Assembly (NCBI GenBank): GCA_017484285.1
Contig: JAFUTH010000007.1
Span: 62,001 to 126,000 of the forward strand
DNA length: 64,000 nucleotides
Source of the DNA: Treponema sp.
GTDB lineage: Bacteria > Spirochaetota > Spirochaetia > Treponematales > Treponemataceae
Direction of reading: 5' to 3'
The notes under the pieces were generated by a model. It saw only the letters and a program-made list of their open reading frames with translations. It made no database searches and was not told where the DNA came from. The translations under genes and the position numbers were made by a program. Shown here in pieces: positions 31,543 to 39,966 of the stretch (within the stretch, counting starts at the first letter, position 1; each line of letters opens with the position of its first letter).

Positions 31543-33066
31543 ATGAAAAAGTTTTTTATGTCTGCGTTTGCGCTTGTTGTTGCTAGTTGTTTTTTCTTTA
31601 GTTGTGCGGATTTAAATGTAGAAAGTAATTCGTCAGCTGAAAGTATCCGAAAACAGGAACTTGCTCTTCTTGCCGCTACAGGAGGCTATGTTCTGTCGGA
31701 AGATGTGATGAAAGATTCCTTGCTTTCTTTTTTGACAGCAAGTGATACTGAATCGCGTTCCGTCATTTCTGCTAACTCATATGAATTTACACTTGCAGAT
31801 GAGACGACTGTTTCATACCCAGAAGTAAGACTTGAGCGAAGTATTGCCCCTGAAAGTATAAATTCACTTAGCCTTTATTTGTATGAGTTTTCAAATAAAG
31901 ATAATGAATCTTCAGGATTTGCGATTACTTCCACAGATGAAAGAATTGGTAGCGTTCTAGCTGTTGTACCAGAAGGAAATCTTGAAGACGGAGAAAATGA
32001 TTTTCTCGCCTTTTATACAGAGTGCCTTGAGAACTATATCGAAGAAACGGTGGATTTGTGGAATGAGATTGATGACGAATATATCCGTGCGGTTTGTAAA
32101 GAAGCGCGAGTGACGGTTAATTCGGAGAGATCAGGCACTGCTCAAGAAACAATATTATATGAAAATGGAGAATGGACTTATAAATACGGTAATAATTCTA
32201 GAGTTTTAAGAACAGCTTGGGGGCAGAGCGATACCTATGTAAGCGAAATAAAATATAATACTGCAATAAAAGCTGTCTACAAGAAAGCTTATTTGACAGG
32301 TTGTGCGACTACAGCGATTGCCCAAATTCTTGCTTATTATAAACCGCCAATGATAATGTATCCTGTCTGCCTTGAAGCATTAAATCGGAAGTGGGATAAA
32401 ACTTCTGGCTGGGATGGAACATATAATTGGCAAATTATGACGGAAAATCCGAGTATTGCTTATTTATCTGAGTCAGGACAAGTACAAGTTGCAGCTTTAA
32501 TGTATGAAATTGCAGAAAGATTAGGAGCAAAATATGGAACGAACGGAACATCAGCCAAACATTCACGATATGGTTCCTTGTTTTCTAGTTTGGGATTTGC
32601 TAATGACGGATTGTCTTCTTATTCGTATAACAAAGTTAAAAACTCGATAGATAAGTACGGCCCGTTACTTGCAAGAGGGGCTTCGAAAAAAACAAATCAC
32701 TATATAAAAATTTTTGGGAAAAAAACAAAAGTAAGTACATCTTATTCTGGTGGACACGCATGGGTTATAGATGAATATGCAAATCTTTCTTGTATAAACA
32801 AAAAATCTGGTGAAGTAATTGAGGCATCAAAGGATTTCGTGCATTGCAATGTTGGATGGCAAGGCAATTGTGATGGATATTATTTGAGCGGAGTCTTTGA
32901 CATGAATTCTGGTGGTTATGTTAAAGATTCATCTATCGGTCGTGATGCTGCAAATGTTGAAGATTTTTACCAATATGAGGTTAGAATTGTTCCTGATATA
33001 CATTTTAACGGTGTCTATGAGCCAGTTAATTTTGGAGTTGCCTATGAAGCTGACGAAGATGAATAA
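31543..33066 (+). CDS. C10 (streptopain-family) cysteine protease lipoprotein
   Basis: 507 aa. The signal peptide has a lipobox (FFFSC, about residue 21), so the protein is lipid-anchored. A propeptide-like region (about 25-220) precedes the catalytic domain. The nucleophile is in LTGCATTAIAQILAYY (about residue 253) and the catalytic His in GGHAWVIDEY (about 408), followed by CNVGWQGNCDGYYL. The family includes SpeB and Bacteroides Bfp proteases that cut host proteins. A GAGGTG Shine-Dalgarno is present. The gene is visibly AT-richer than its neighbours and lies in a repeat-bounded cassette. Confidence 0.9.
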   Translation: MKKFFMSAFALVVASCFFFSCADLNVESNSSAESIRKQELALLAATGGYVLSEDVMKDSLLSFLTASDTESRSVISANSYEFTLADETTVSYPEVRLERSIAPESINSLSLYLYEFSNKDNESSGFAITSTDERIGSVLAVVPEGNLEDGENDFLAFYTECLENYIEETVDLWNEIDDEYIRAVCKEARVTVNSERSGTAQETILYENGEWTYKYGNNSRVLRTAWGQSDTYVSEIKYNTAIKAVYKKAYLTGCATTAIAQILAYYKPPMIMYPVCLEALNRKWDKTSGWDGTYNWQIMTENPSIAYLSESGQVQVAALMYEIAERLGAKYGTNGTSAKHSRYGSLFSSLGFANDGLSSYSYNKVKNSIDKYGPLLARGASKKTNHYIKIFGKKTKVSTSYSGGHAWVIDEYANLSCINKKSGEVIEASKDFVHCNVGWQGNCDGYYLSGVFDMNSGGYVKDSSIGRDAANVEDFYQYEVRIVPDIHFNGVYEPVNFGVAYEADEDE

Positions 33067-33598
33067 ACTTTTTTTCTTGGTCATTTTGCTTTTATCGTTT
33101 GTCGCTTGTACTGAGGATGCAGGAGACGGATATGCGCTACCACAACTTGATGCAAATAAGTTTTGTGAAATGAAAGGTGAATGGGTAGACAAAAACATAG
33201 AGAATTATTCTTATCGCTTGAACCTCACCGTGTATTTTAGGAGTGATACGGGAGATTTTTATAGAAAAATACTCTATGCCGATATGACTGTAAAAAATGC
33301 TGTTTCAAATGTCTCTTTTTTGTCAGGATATGAAGGATATGGTGACATGATTACCGATGAAGCTTCTCCTTATTGCTTGAAAACTATTGATGATGTGTTT
33401 GCCTTTGTTTACGGTTTGTATCTGCACGAACGAGAAAATATGTATGAGAATGGTTCGGGAGCATATGTTACGGATTGGTCAATCGCTTATGATAAAAACT
33501 ATAGCTATCCGAATAAGTTTCAGATTATCCCGAAGTATGGATTTTACGATACGGAACATCTTTATTTTGAGATTAGTAATTTCAAAATGTTTGATTAG
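33044..33598 (+). CDS. Small lipoprotein coupled to the C10 protease, possible inhibitor
   Basis: 184 aa from ATG 33044, inside the 3' end of the protease gene, with GGAG 6 nt upstream (ATG 33059 is an alternative). Lipobox LSFVAC at about residue 20. The mature 160 residues are Tyr/Asp-rich and appear beta-rich; no domain is recognised. C10 protease genes in Streptococcus and Bacteroides are often followed by small propeptide-like or lipoprotein inhibitors (Spi type), so that role is plausible by position only. Confidence 0.7.
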   Translation: MKLTKMNKLFFLVILLLSFVACTEDAGDGYALPQLDANKFCEMKGEWVDKNIENYSYRLNLTVYFRSDTGDFYRKILYADMTVKNAVSNVSFLSGYEGYGDMITDEASPYCLKTIDDVFAFVYGLYLHERENMYENGSGAYVTDWSIAYDKNYSYPNKFQIIPKYGFYDTEHLYFEISNFKMFD

Positions 33599-33625
33599 TT
33601 TTTTGTCTGAATGAAAAAAATCGAA

Positions 33626-33675
33626 ACTGCGTGGTCGGGTTGTGTAATTTTCTGTTTGAACACGCCCCCGATTTT
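33626..33675 (+). repeat. Right copy of 50-bp direct repeat flanking the C10 protease cassette
   Basis: 49 of 50 bases match 31371-31420. This copy carries the intact tex promoter (TTGAAC at 33656), which is followed by TAGAAT outside the repeat, and an orphan copy of the last PilZ codons. Confidence 0.9.
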
Positions 33676-33684
33676 CGCTAGAAT
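33656..33684 (+). promoter_or_regulatory. Promoter of tex
   Basis: TTGAAC (33656-33661), 17-nt spacer, TAGAAT (33679-33684), then 9 nt to the ATG and no Shine-Dalgarno site, giving a leader of about 2 nt. Confidence 0.65.
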
Positions 33685-33693
33685 AGTTCCACT

Positions 33694-36096
33694 ATGGAAT
33701 TTACACAGGAATCAATCGACGCGCTCGTTGTGAACGAAGTCGAAATCATGAAAAGAATCGCTGAAGAATTGAACATTCGTGTTCAGCAGGTCAGCGCAGT
33801 TATCAGTTTGGTGAATGAAGGATGCACGATTCCTTTCATTTCTCGTTACCGCAAAGAAAAGCATGACAACTTGAACGAAGTGCAGGTCACGGATTGCGAC
33901 CACTTGTTCAAATCATATAAAAATCTTGAAGAACGCCGTTTGGAAATAGTAAAAGGCATTTTCGCGCAGGGAAAATTGACGGAATCCCTCTACAATGCCG
34001 CCATGAACGCAAAAACGCTCACCGAACTGGAAGATTTGTGGGCACCGTTCAAAAAGAAGAAGAAGACGCGCGGCATGGTCGCAGCCGAAAAGGGCTTGGA
34101 AGGGCTTGCAGATTTTATCACGGGCGAGAACGACGACGCTGCGGTTGAAGCCGAAGCAGAAAAATACATTAAGACTGACAATGAAGACCCCGCACTCAAT
34201 GTCGAAAGTGCAAAAGACGCGATTGACGGAGCGAAAGACATCATCGCCGAGCGAACGAGCCAGGACACTGAAAACCGTGCCGCAGTCCACGATTTGTATA
34301 TGTCGGCTGGCACAATCCAAACAAAGGGAATCGTTCCCGAAGGTCAGGACGCAACGGTCGCCGAGAACACTTCTACCTACAAAATGTACTGGGATTACAC
34401 CGAGCCGCTCAATCAGGTAAAGCCGCACCGAATCCTTGCAATCAACCGCGCCGAGCGAGAAAATGCTTTGAGCGTAACGATTGATGTTCCTGTCGATGAT
34501 GCGGTCACACTCTTGCAAAAACGTGTAAAAATCTCGAACAAATATCATTCTGAGGCGATTGAAGACGGTTTGGTTCGCCTTCTTTCTCCTGCCGTTGTGC
34601 GCGAAATCCGCAGTGACGAGACAGACGAGGCTGACGACCACGGAATCGGCATTTTCAGCGAGAATTTAAAGAATCTTCTGATGACCCAGCCAATCAAGGG
34701 AAGCCGCGTTTTGGGAATTGACCCCGGCATCCGCACGGGAACAAAATGTGCCGCGCTTGACGAAACGGGAAAATATCTCGGCTACTTTAAGATTTTCCAA
34801 GTTCAGAATCCAGATGAATCTTACAATCTTTTGAATGAGGCAATCGACAAATACGATATTCAGGTGGTCGCCGTGGGTAACGGAACTGGCTCGCCCGAAG
34901 TGCAGGCTTTGGTGAGCAAAGTGATTTCTGAAAACTACGCTGATGCCGATGTCAAATACACGGTCGTCGATGAAAGTGGTGCGTCTGTCTATTCGGCTTC
35001 TCCTGTCGCAACCGAAGAATTCCCAGAGCTTGACTTGACAATCCGTGGTGCAATCTCAATGGGTCGCCGCTTGCAAGACCCGCTCGCTGAGCTTGTCAAA
35101 ATCGACCCGAAGGCAATCGGCGTTGGCTTGTATCAGCACGATGTCAATCAGAAAAAACTCGCCGAGCAGCTTGATGAAGTTGTTGGTCGCGTGGTGAATC
35201 AGGTCGGCGTAAATTTGAACACCGCAAGCTATATGCTTTTAAAATATGTCTCTGGAATCAACATGAGCACGGCAAAGAAAATCGTTGCCTACCGAGACCA
35301 GAACGGCAAAATCACGAGCCGCGAAGAACTCAAGAAAGTTCCGGGGCTTGGGCCAAAGGCGTTTGAGCAGTGCGCGGGCTTCCTAAAAATTGCCGAAAGC
35401 TCTGACCCGCTCGACAACACGTGGGTTCACCCAGAGAATTACGATGTCGCGCGAGAAGTTCTTGGCTATGTAAAAGAAGGAAAGCAAGTTCCCGCCGATT
35501 TGAAGAAAACGCTCTGCGAAAAATACAATGTCGGTGAGACGACATTGAACGACATCATTGAGGAGCTTGGAAAGCCCAACCGAGACCCGCGTGACGGCTA
35601 TCCTGCTCCGATTATGCAGAAGGGAGTCGTGAAGTTCGAGGATTTGACGGTCGGCATGAAGGTCACGGGCAAAATCAAAAATGTCGTTGACTTCGGCGCA
35701 TTCGTTGACATCGGCTTGCACGAAACGGCTCTCATTCACATTTCAGAACTGAGCGATTCGTATGTAAGTGACCCGATGGACATCATCAAAGTCGGCGATG
35801 TAAAAGAATTCACGATTATCGCGCTCGACAAAGACCGCATGAGAATTTCGCTTTCTTTGAAGAGCGATGCTCACACGCGCTTGGGTCAGACCAACGAAGG
35901 CAAAAAGCCTGCTTCAAGTGACGGCACGGGCAAAAAACGCGTCGTCGTCGTGAAGAAAGGCGCAAACGGCGAGAAAAAGCCAGAATTTGCCCGCAACAAC
36001 GACCGCCCGCGCAACGGCGGCAACCGCAATTTCGGTTCAGACGATGGAATGAGCTACAATCCGTTCGCAGCGGCATTCGCGAAGATGAAGAAATAA
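33694..36096 (+). CDS. tex: Tex-family RNA-binding transcription accessory protein
   Basis: 800 aa. Tex layout is complete: helical N-terminus with ISRYRKEKHDNLNEVQ, YqgF-like domain (GIDPGIRTGTKCAALDETGKY, about 345-480), a helix-hairpin-helix region (NMSTAKKIVAYRDQNGKI and GLGPKAFEQCAGFL) and an S1 domain (about 645-720, GMKVTGKIKNVVDFGAFVDIG). A basic Gly/Arg/Asn-rich tail of about 60 residues (about 735 onward) is an addition I do not know from standard Tex. It binds nucleic acid and affects transcription and toxin gene expression in other species. Confidence 0.95.
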   Translation: MEFTQESIDALVVNEVEIMKRIAEELNIRVQQVSAVISLVNEGCTIPFISRYRKEKHDNLNEVQVTDCDHLFKSYKNLEERRLEIVKGIFAQGKLTESLYNAAMNAKTLTELEDLWAPFKKKKKTRGMVAAEKGLEGLADFITGENDDAAVEAEAEKYIKTDNEDPALNVESAKDAIDGAKDIIAERTSQDTENRAAVHDLYMSAGTIQTKGIVPEGQDATVAENTSTYKMYWDYTEPLNQVKPHRILAINRAERENALSVTIDVPVDDAVTLLQKRVKISNKYHSEAIEDGLVRLLSPAVVREIRSDETDEADDHGIGIFSENLKNLLMTQPIKGSRVLGIDPGIRTGTKCAALDETGKYLGYFKIFQVQNPDESYNLLNEAIDKYDIQVVAVGNGTGSPEVQALVSKVISENYADADVKYTVVDESGASVYSASPVATEEFPELDLTIRGAISMGRRLQDPLAELVKIDPKAIGVGLYQHDVNQKKLAEQLDEVVGRVVNQVGVNLNTASYMLLKYVSGINMSTAKKIVAYRDQNGKITSREELKKVPGLGPKAFEQCAGFLKIAESSDPLDNTWVHPENYDVAREVLGYVKEGKQVPADLKKTLCEKYNVGETTLNDIIEELGKPNRDPRDGYPAPIMQKGVVKFEDLTVGMKVTGKIKNVVDFGAFVDIGLHETALIHISELSDSYVSDPMDIIKVGDVKEFTIIALDKDRMRISLSLKSDAHTRLGQTNEGKKPASSDGTGKKRVVVVKKGANGEKKPEFARNNDRPRNGGNRNFGSDDGMSYNPFAAAFAKMKK

Positions 36097-36126
36097 TCTC
36101 ATCTCTCACTTTGTACCGTTTTAGAG

Positions 36127-36160
36127 CGCCCGCCTGTGTTTTGCATGGTGGGCGTTTTTT
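36127..36160 (+). terminator. Rho-independent terminator of tex
   Basis: CGCCCGCC (36127-36134) pairs with GGTGGGCG (36147-36154, one G-T pair) and is followed by six T. Confidence 0.85.
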
Positions 36161-36207
36161 CTTCTCCGCGAATATGTCCAAAATCTCCAAAATTTTGGCT
36201 TAAAATT

Positions 36208-36236
36208 CTGACAATACGCCGATAATGCTTTATACT
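36208..36236 (+). promoter_or_regulatory. Promoter of the lipoprotein-barrel operon
   Basis: CTGACA (36208-36213), 17-nt spacer, TATACT (36231-36236). A GGAGG Shine-Dalgarno follows before ATG 36259. Confidence 0.65.
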
Positions 36237-36258
36237 GTATTACACGGAGGAAACGAAA

Positions 36259-38649
36259 ATGAAAAAGCTACTTCCTTTCGCATGTATATTGTTTTCGGTT
36301 TGTTTTTTTGGCTGTGACATGATTGACAGCCTAAAAGATGCGTCTATCCCCGAATCTGTTTCCGTCAAAAGTGTTGCATCCTATGAACTTCCCGCTGGTG
36401 AAATGAGCGTGTCTGTACGAGAGCAAATTGGTATTCAGAAACTGCGAGACATCCTTGAAGAAAATATTGACTCTGAAGATGAAACAAAGCCGTTGCCGAC
36501 GGTGTATGATTATAATCCAAATAGGTCAGAATTTGATACGTTCACGTACATTATCAATTATCCAATCATTGAGATTCCGCTTTCTTTAAAATCAAAGGAA
36601 ACGGGCGAAGAGATTGATACAGACATCGGTGACACAATCACGTTTTCTACGGATTTTGAGCTTCCCGATTTGTCAGACAAAATTAAAGGCGCACTCAACA
36701 TCGACCCGCAGCACTTTTCGATGGTTGAGGCTGGCTCAGAAAGGCGTTCTATCTCTGATTTATTGGGCGATGCGTTGTATCTAACCTTTAACATCACTGA
36801 CCCAGACTTTGTCACGATGACTTTGCGCTCAGGAAAGCTTATTCTTTCGGTTACGCCTGATGATGCCGCTTCGATTTCAGCTGATTTTACATTGAATCTA
36901 GAAGTGTCACTCGTTGAGGCGACAACAAAAAAAGTAATCGCGACGTCTGCCCCGGTTGATTGCGCAAAGGGCGGTGTCATTACGCTTGAGCTGGGTGAAG
37001 CGAAACTCGTGAAGAACATGCTGCTTCTTATCGACGGCTCTGCACAGGGCGGAAGTCCGACAAGCGGTTTTCACCCGTACACGGTAAAAACCACCACACA
37101 GGACATCGACCTCGCGGAAATCACTGGTCTTAACATGGATTTGGGGGATGATGCGACGGTTTTGGTCAAAAACGAATTTGAGCTTGACGGTTTGAACGCT
37201 AAACTCAAAACGGCCTCCATCAAAGATGGCTCGCTTTCGTTTGAGTGTGATCTTCCCGATGGTTGGACGGGTGTAACATGCACCGACACATTCATGCTCT
37301 ATGGCGGAATTACGTGTGCCGATACAGAATTTACGGACTTGAACGACGGCACGCAGCTGATTAACCGCAAGGCTGATTTGGCTGGAAAAACGCTTACTCC
37401 TGCTCCGATTTATACCTTCAATCCAGCTGATGCGGAAAATAAAGACACATGCAGTTCTATTACTATTGCATTAGCGGATGCAACTATCATTTTTGCCGAA
37501 TCGGGCGCAACAACAGTCACGCTGAACGGTGTTTTTGAGATTGTTGAAATCGGCGAAATTCTCATCGACATCGGTGAGCTCGAAGAATTTTCTGACAGTA
37601 TCGAAACAGGTCTTAATCTCTCAACGCTTCTCGACAATGCGCTTGGCGGACAAGATGGCGGTCTCATGGACGATATTAAATTCACAGGTCTTGAGGCATA
37701 TGTGTACATAACACAGCCACTGAAAGAAATGACCGAAAAAAATAATTTCCTTTCGCGACTAGAGCTTTCTGGTCATATTCGCGCGGATTATACGACAAGC
37801 GATGGAACGGTTACGCAAACCTATCTTGTTGGAGAAGAAGGCAAAGATGATTCGCTTAAAATCGTGAACACTGGTGTTTCGCTTGCTTCTCTTGCCGCTG
37901 AAAACAAACAGTATGAGATTCAGAGTGACGTGCTTTTTACTAACGACAAGTACTATTCAGGAAAAGTCAAAGACGAAGCGATGGATACCATCATAAACAA
38001 CAAGCCGAGCGATTTGGCGTTCGCGTATGCGTTGGAAATGACGGGAAACGAAGATGGTAATGGTAATACCGTTACCGAAGTTTCATTCACACAGCGTGAC
38101 CTTGATTTTATTAAAGAATCAAAGGACGCAACTTTGAGCGTGAGCATTGCAATCAAACTTCCTTTGCAGATTGTTTTTGAGGATAACTCTGATGGCAACC
38201 CAAAGGATAACACCATCATAATTGATGACGTGCTTGCGCTCACAGGAAGCGAAATCACCGAAGATTTGCTCAACCGTGATTCTGCCGCTGACCAAGAAGA
38301 CATAAAGAAATATGTAGAAGCTATCGAGACGGTTGAGCTTAACTACACGGTAATAAATTCAACACAGCTTGATAACCTGCAACTCTACTTCATTGATACC
38401 GGTGGTTCTCATCTTGAAGATAAAACGCTTGATATGACGCCAGGCCGCCTTAACAGCCTTACCTTGAGCGGAGCTGAGGTCTTGGACATTCTTAATACCT
38501 ATCCGTTTACTCCGGCTTTAAGACTGGAACTTGGGGATGCCGACGGAAAATCGCCAAAAGCTTTTAAGCGTAATTCTCAATTCGGTATAACGATGTCGCT
38601 TTTAGTTAAGACGAATGGCACTATCGAAGTGTGGAATAAAAACGACTAG
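36259..38649 (+). CDS. Large surface-type lipoprotein of unknown function
   Basis: 796 aa. Signal peptide with lipobox (CFFGC, about residue 20). The mature protein is acidic, Thr/Asp-rich and looks like repeated beta-sandwich units, including several segments of the form LTLSGAEVLDI or VTLNGVFEIVEIG. No family is recognised. Gene 11 bp downstream codes for an outer-membrane barrel, so the two probably work together, the lipoprotein covering or plugging the barrel (inference). Confidence 0.72.
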   Translation: MKKLLPFACILFSVCFFGCDMIDSLKDASIPESVSVKSVASYELPAGEMSVSVREQIGIQKLRDILEENIDSEDETKPLPTVYDYNPNRSEFDTFTYIINYPIIEIPLSLKSKETGEEIDTDIGDTITFSTDFELPDLSDKIKGALNIDPQHFSMVEAGSERRSISDLLGDALYLTFNITDPDFVTMTLRSGKLILSVTPDDAASISADFTLNLEVSLVEATTKKVIATSAPVDCAKGGVITLELGEAKLVKNMLLLIDGSAQGGSPTSGFHPYTVKTTTQDIDLAEITGLNMDLGDDATVLVKNEFELDGLNAKLKTASIKDGSLSFECDLPDGWTGVTCTDTFMLYGGITCADTEFTDLNDGTQLINRKADLAGKTLTPAPIYTFNPADAENKDTCSSITIALADATIIFAESGATTVTLNGVFEIVEIGEILIDIGELEEFSDSIETGLNLSTLLDNALGGQDGGLMDDIKFTGLEAYVYITQPLKEMTEKNNFLSRLELSGHIRADYTTSDGTVTQTYLVGEEGKDDSLKIVNTGVSLASLAAENKQYEIQSDVLFTNDKYYSGKVKDEAMDTIINNKPSDLAFAYALEMTGNEDGNGNTVTEVSFTQRDLDFIKESKDATLSVSIAIKLPLQIVFEDNSDGNPKDNTIIIDDVLALTGSEITEDLLNRDSAADQEDIKKYVEAIETVELNYTVINSTQLDNLQLYFIDTGGSHLEDKTLDMTPGRLNSLTLSGAEVLDILNTYPFTPALRLELGDADGKSPKAFKRNSQFGITMSLLVKTNGTIEVWNKND

Positions 38650-38660
38650 GGGGCAGGACT

Positions 38661-39896
38661 ATGAAAAAGCATGTATTTATTTCGTGTGTGCTCTCCGTGC
38701 TGATCTTCCCGCTTGTGACCGCCGCTGCTGATTTGAGTAGCCCGCATCGTATTTTTGAAATTGGCGTTGATGCTGATTTTGGTGTTGCGAATAACTATTG
38801 GGGCGTGGGCGATGTGTTGCAAAAAGAGCTTTTGATTGACTTGAAGGAAATCGCGAACAATATGCCGTCAAAGGGATTCAATCTCGCGTTCCATGATAGG
38901 GAGCAAGTGTTCCTCAATCTCAATTTGAACAGCCATCTTCAGTTTGGGGTGTCTGCGGGCGTTGAAACGAACGGAAGTCTCACGATTTCAAACGATTTGT
39001 TTGATATGCTCGGCTCTGGTATGACGCTCGGCTCGAAAAAAACGATTGACGTAACGAGCTATGCCGACATGTTTGCCGACATCAATCTTTCATTTAAGAC
39101 GATTGTCAATGATTTTTCGGTCACGGTTGCGCCAACGTATTTTGTGCCGCTCATGTTTGTTCCCAAAACAACGGTGTCAGGCTCGGTCTACACGACTCAA
39201 GGCGGAAAAATCCGTGCAAATGCGGAATCGATTGTCGATGTGTACACCGCCGTCGATATGTCATCGCTTGTTGAGGACAGTGAAATTCCCGAATACGATA
39301 TTGCGGAAATCATGAGCAACGGTGGCTTTGATTTGACGCTTGCGGCTGAGCGATACTGGCTGGACGGTCTTTCGGCAGGAATGTTTACGCGTATACCGAT
39401 TATTCCGGGAAGGCTCAAACACAAGATGACAACGCGCGTATATGCGTATTTTGAAGAAGACAATTTAATGGACTTCATCAGCGATCGTGATAAAGAGCTT
39501 AAAAAAGATGCCGGTCATGATGATTTCACCTATTCTGATGCAGATTACCGTGCCTACCGACCGTTCAGACTCGGCGTAAATGCGACGTATGCGCCTTTTG
39601 GAGAGTGGCTTAAGCTCATGCCGATGCTTGCTGTCGCTGTGCGAAATCCGTATTCGAGCGATATGATTGTCTATCCTGAATATTCCGTTGACGTGCAGCT
39701 TGCATTGTGGCGGCTTTTGTTCTTGAATGCAGGAACTGCCTACACTGATCAGATTTTCCAACAGCGAGTCGGGTTTGCACTGAATCTTCGGCTTGTCGAA
39801 CTTCTTGCTCAGGTGCGATGGTGCGGTACCGATTTTAAGAACAGCTTCAATCTTACTGGAGCTGGTGCATTTGTGGGAGTAAGAATTGGATTTTAA
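38661..39896 (+). CDS. Outer-membrane beta-barrel protein
   Basis: 411 aa with a signal peptide (cleaved near VTAAA, residue 22). The rest has alternating hydrophobic strands, few Cys, and ends in FVGVRIGF with the C-terminal Phe used by the BAM machinery. It is about the right size for a 14-18 strand barrel. No named family is recognised; it follows the 796-aa lipoprotein gene with 11 bp spacing and its own Shine-Dalgarno. Confidence 0.75.
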   Translation: MKKHVFISCVLSVLIFPLVTAAADLSSPHRIFEIGVDADFGVANNYWGVGDVLQKELLIDLKEIANNMPSKGFNLAFHDREQVFLNLNLNSHLQFGVSAGVETNGSLTISNDLFDMLGSGMTLGSKKTIDVTSYADMFADINLSFKTIVNDFSVTVAPTYFVPLMFVPKTTVSGSVYTTQGGKIRANAESIVDVYTAVDMSSLVEDSEIPEYDIAEIMSNGGFDLTLAAERYWLDGLSAGMFTRIPIIPGRLKHKMTTRVYAYFEEDNLMDFISDRDKELKKDAGHDDFTYSDADYRAYRPFRLGVNATYAPFGEWLKLMPMLAVAVRNPYSSDMIVYPEYSVDVQLALWRLLFLNAGTAYTDQIFQQRVGFALNLRLVELLAQVRWCGTDFKNSFNLTGAGAFVGVRIGF

Positions 39897-39902
39897 AAGT
39901 GA

Positions 39903-39945
39903 GCAGTTAGCAATTAGCAGTGAGAAATTAAAAACTGCTAACTGC
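39903..39945. terminator. Inverted repeat between convergent genes
   Basis: GCAGTTAGC (39903-39911) and GCTAACTGC (39937-39945) form a perfect 9-bp stem in the short gap between the barrel gene and fbp (convergent). It may act as a bidirectional terminator; there is no strong T run. AGCAGTTAGC-type sequences are also frequent dispersed repeats. Confidence 0.45.
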
Positions 39946-39966
39946 ACATTGCTCCCTGCTAACTTC

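Noticed and set aside
31371-33675. Repeat-bounded cassette as an insertion sequence
   Set aside because: There is no transposase, no terminal inverted repeats, and 50 bp is far longer than a normal target duplication.
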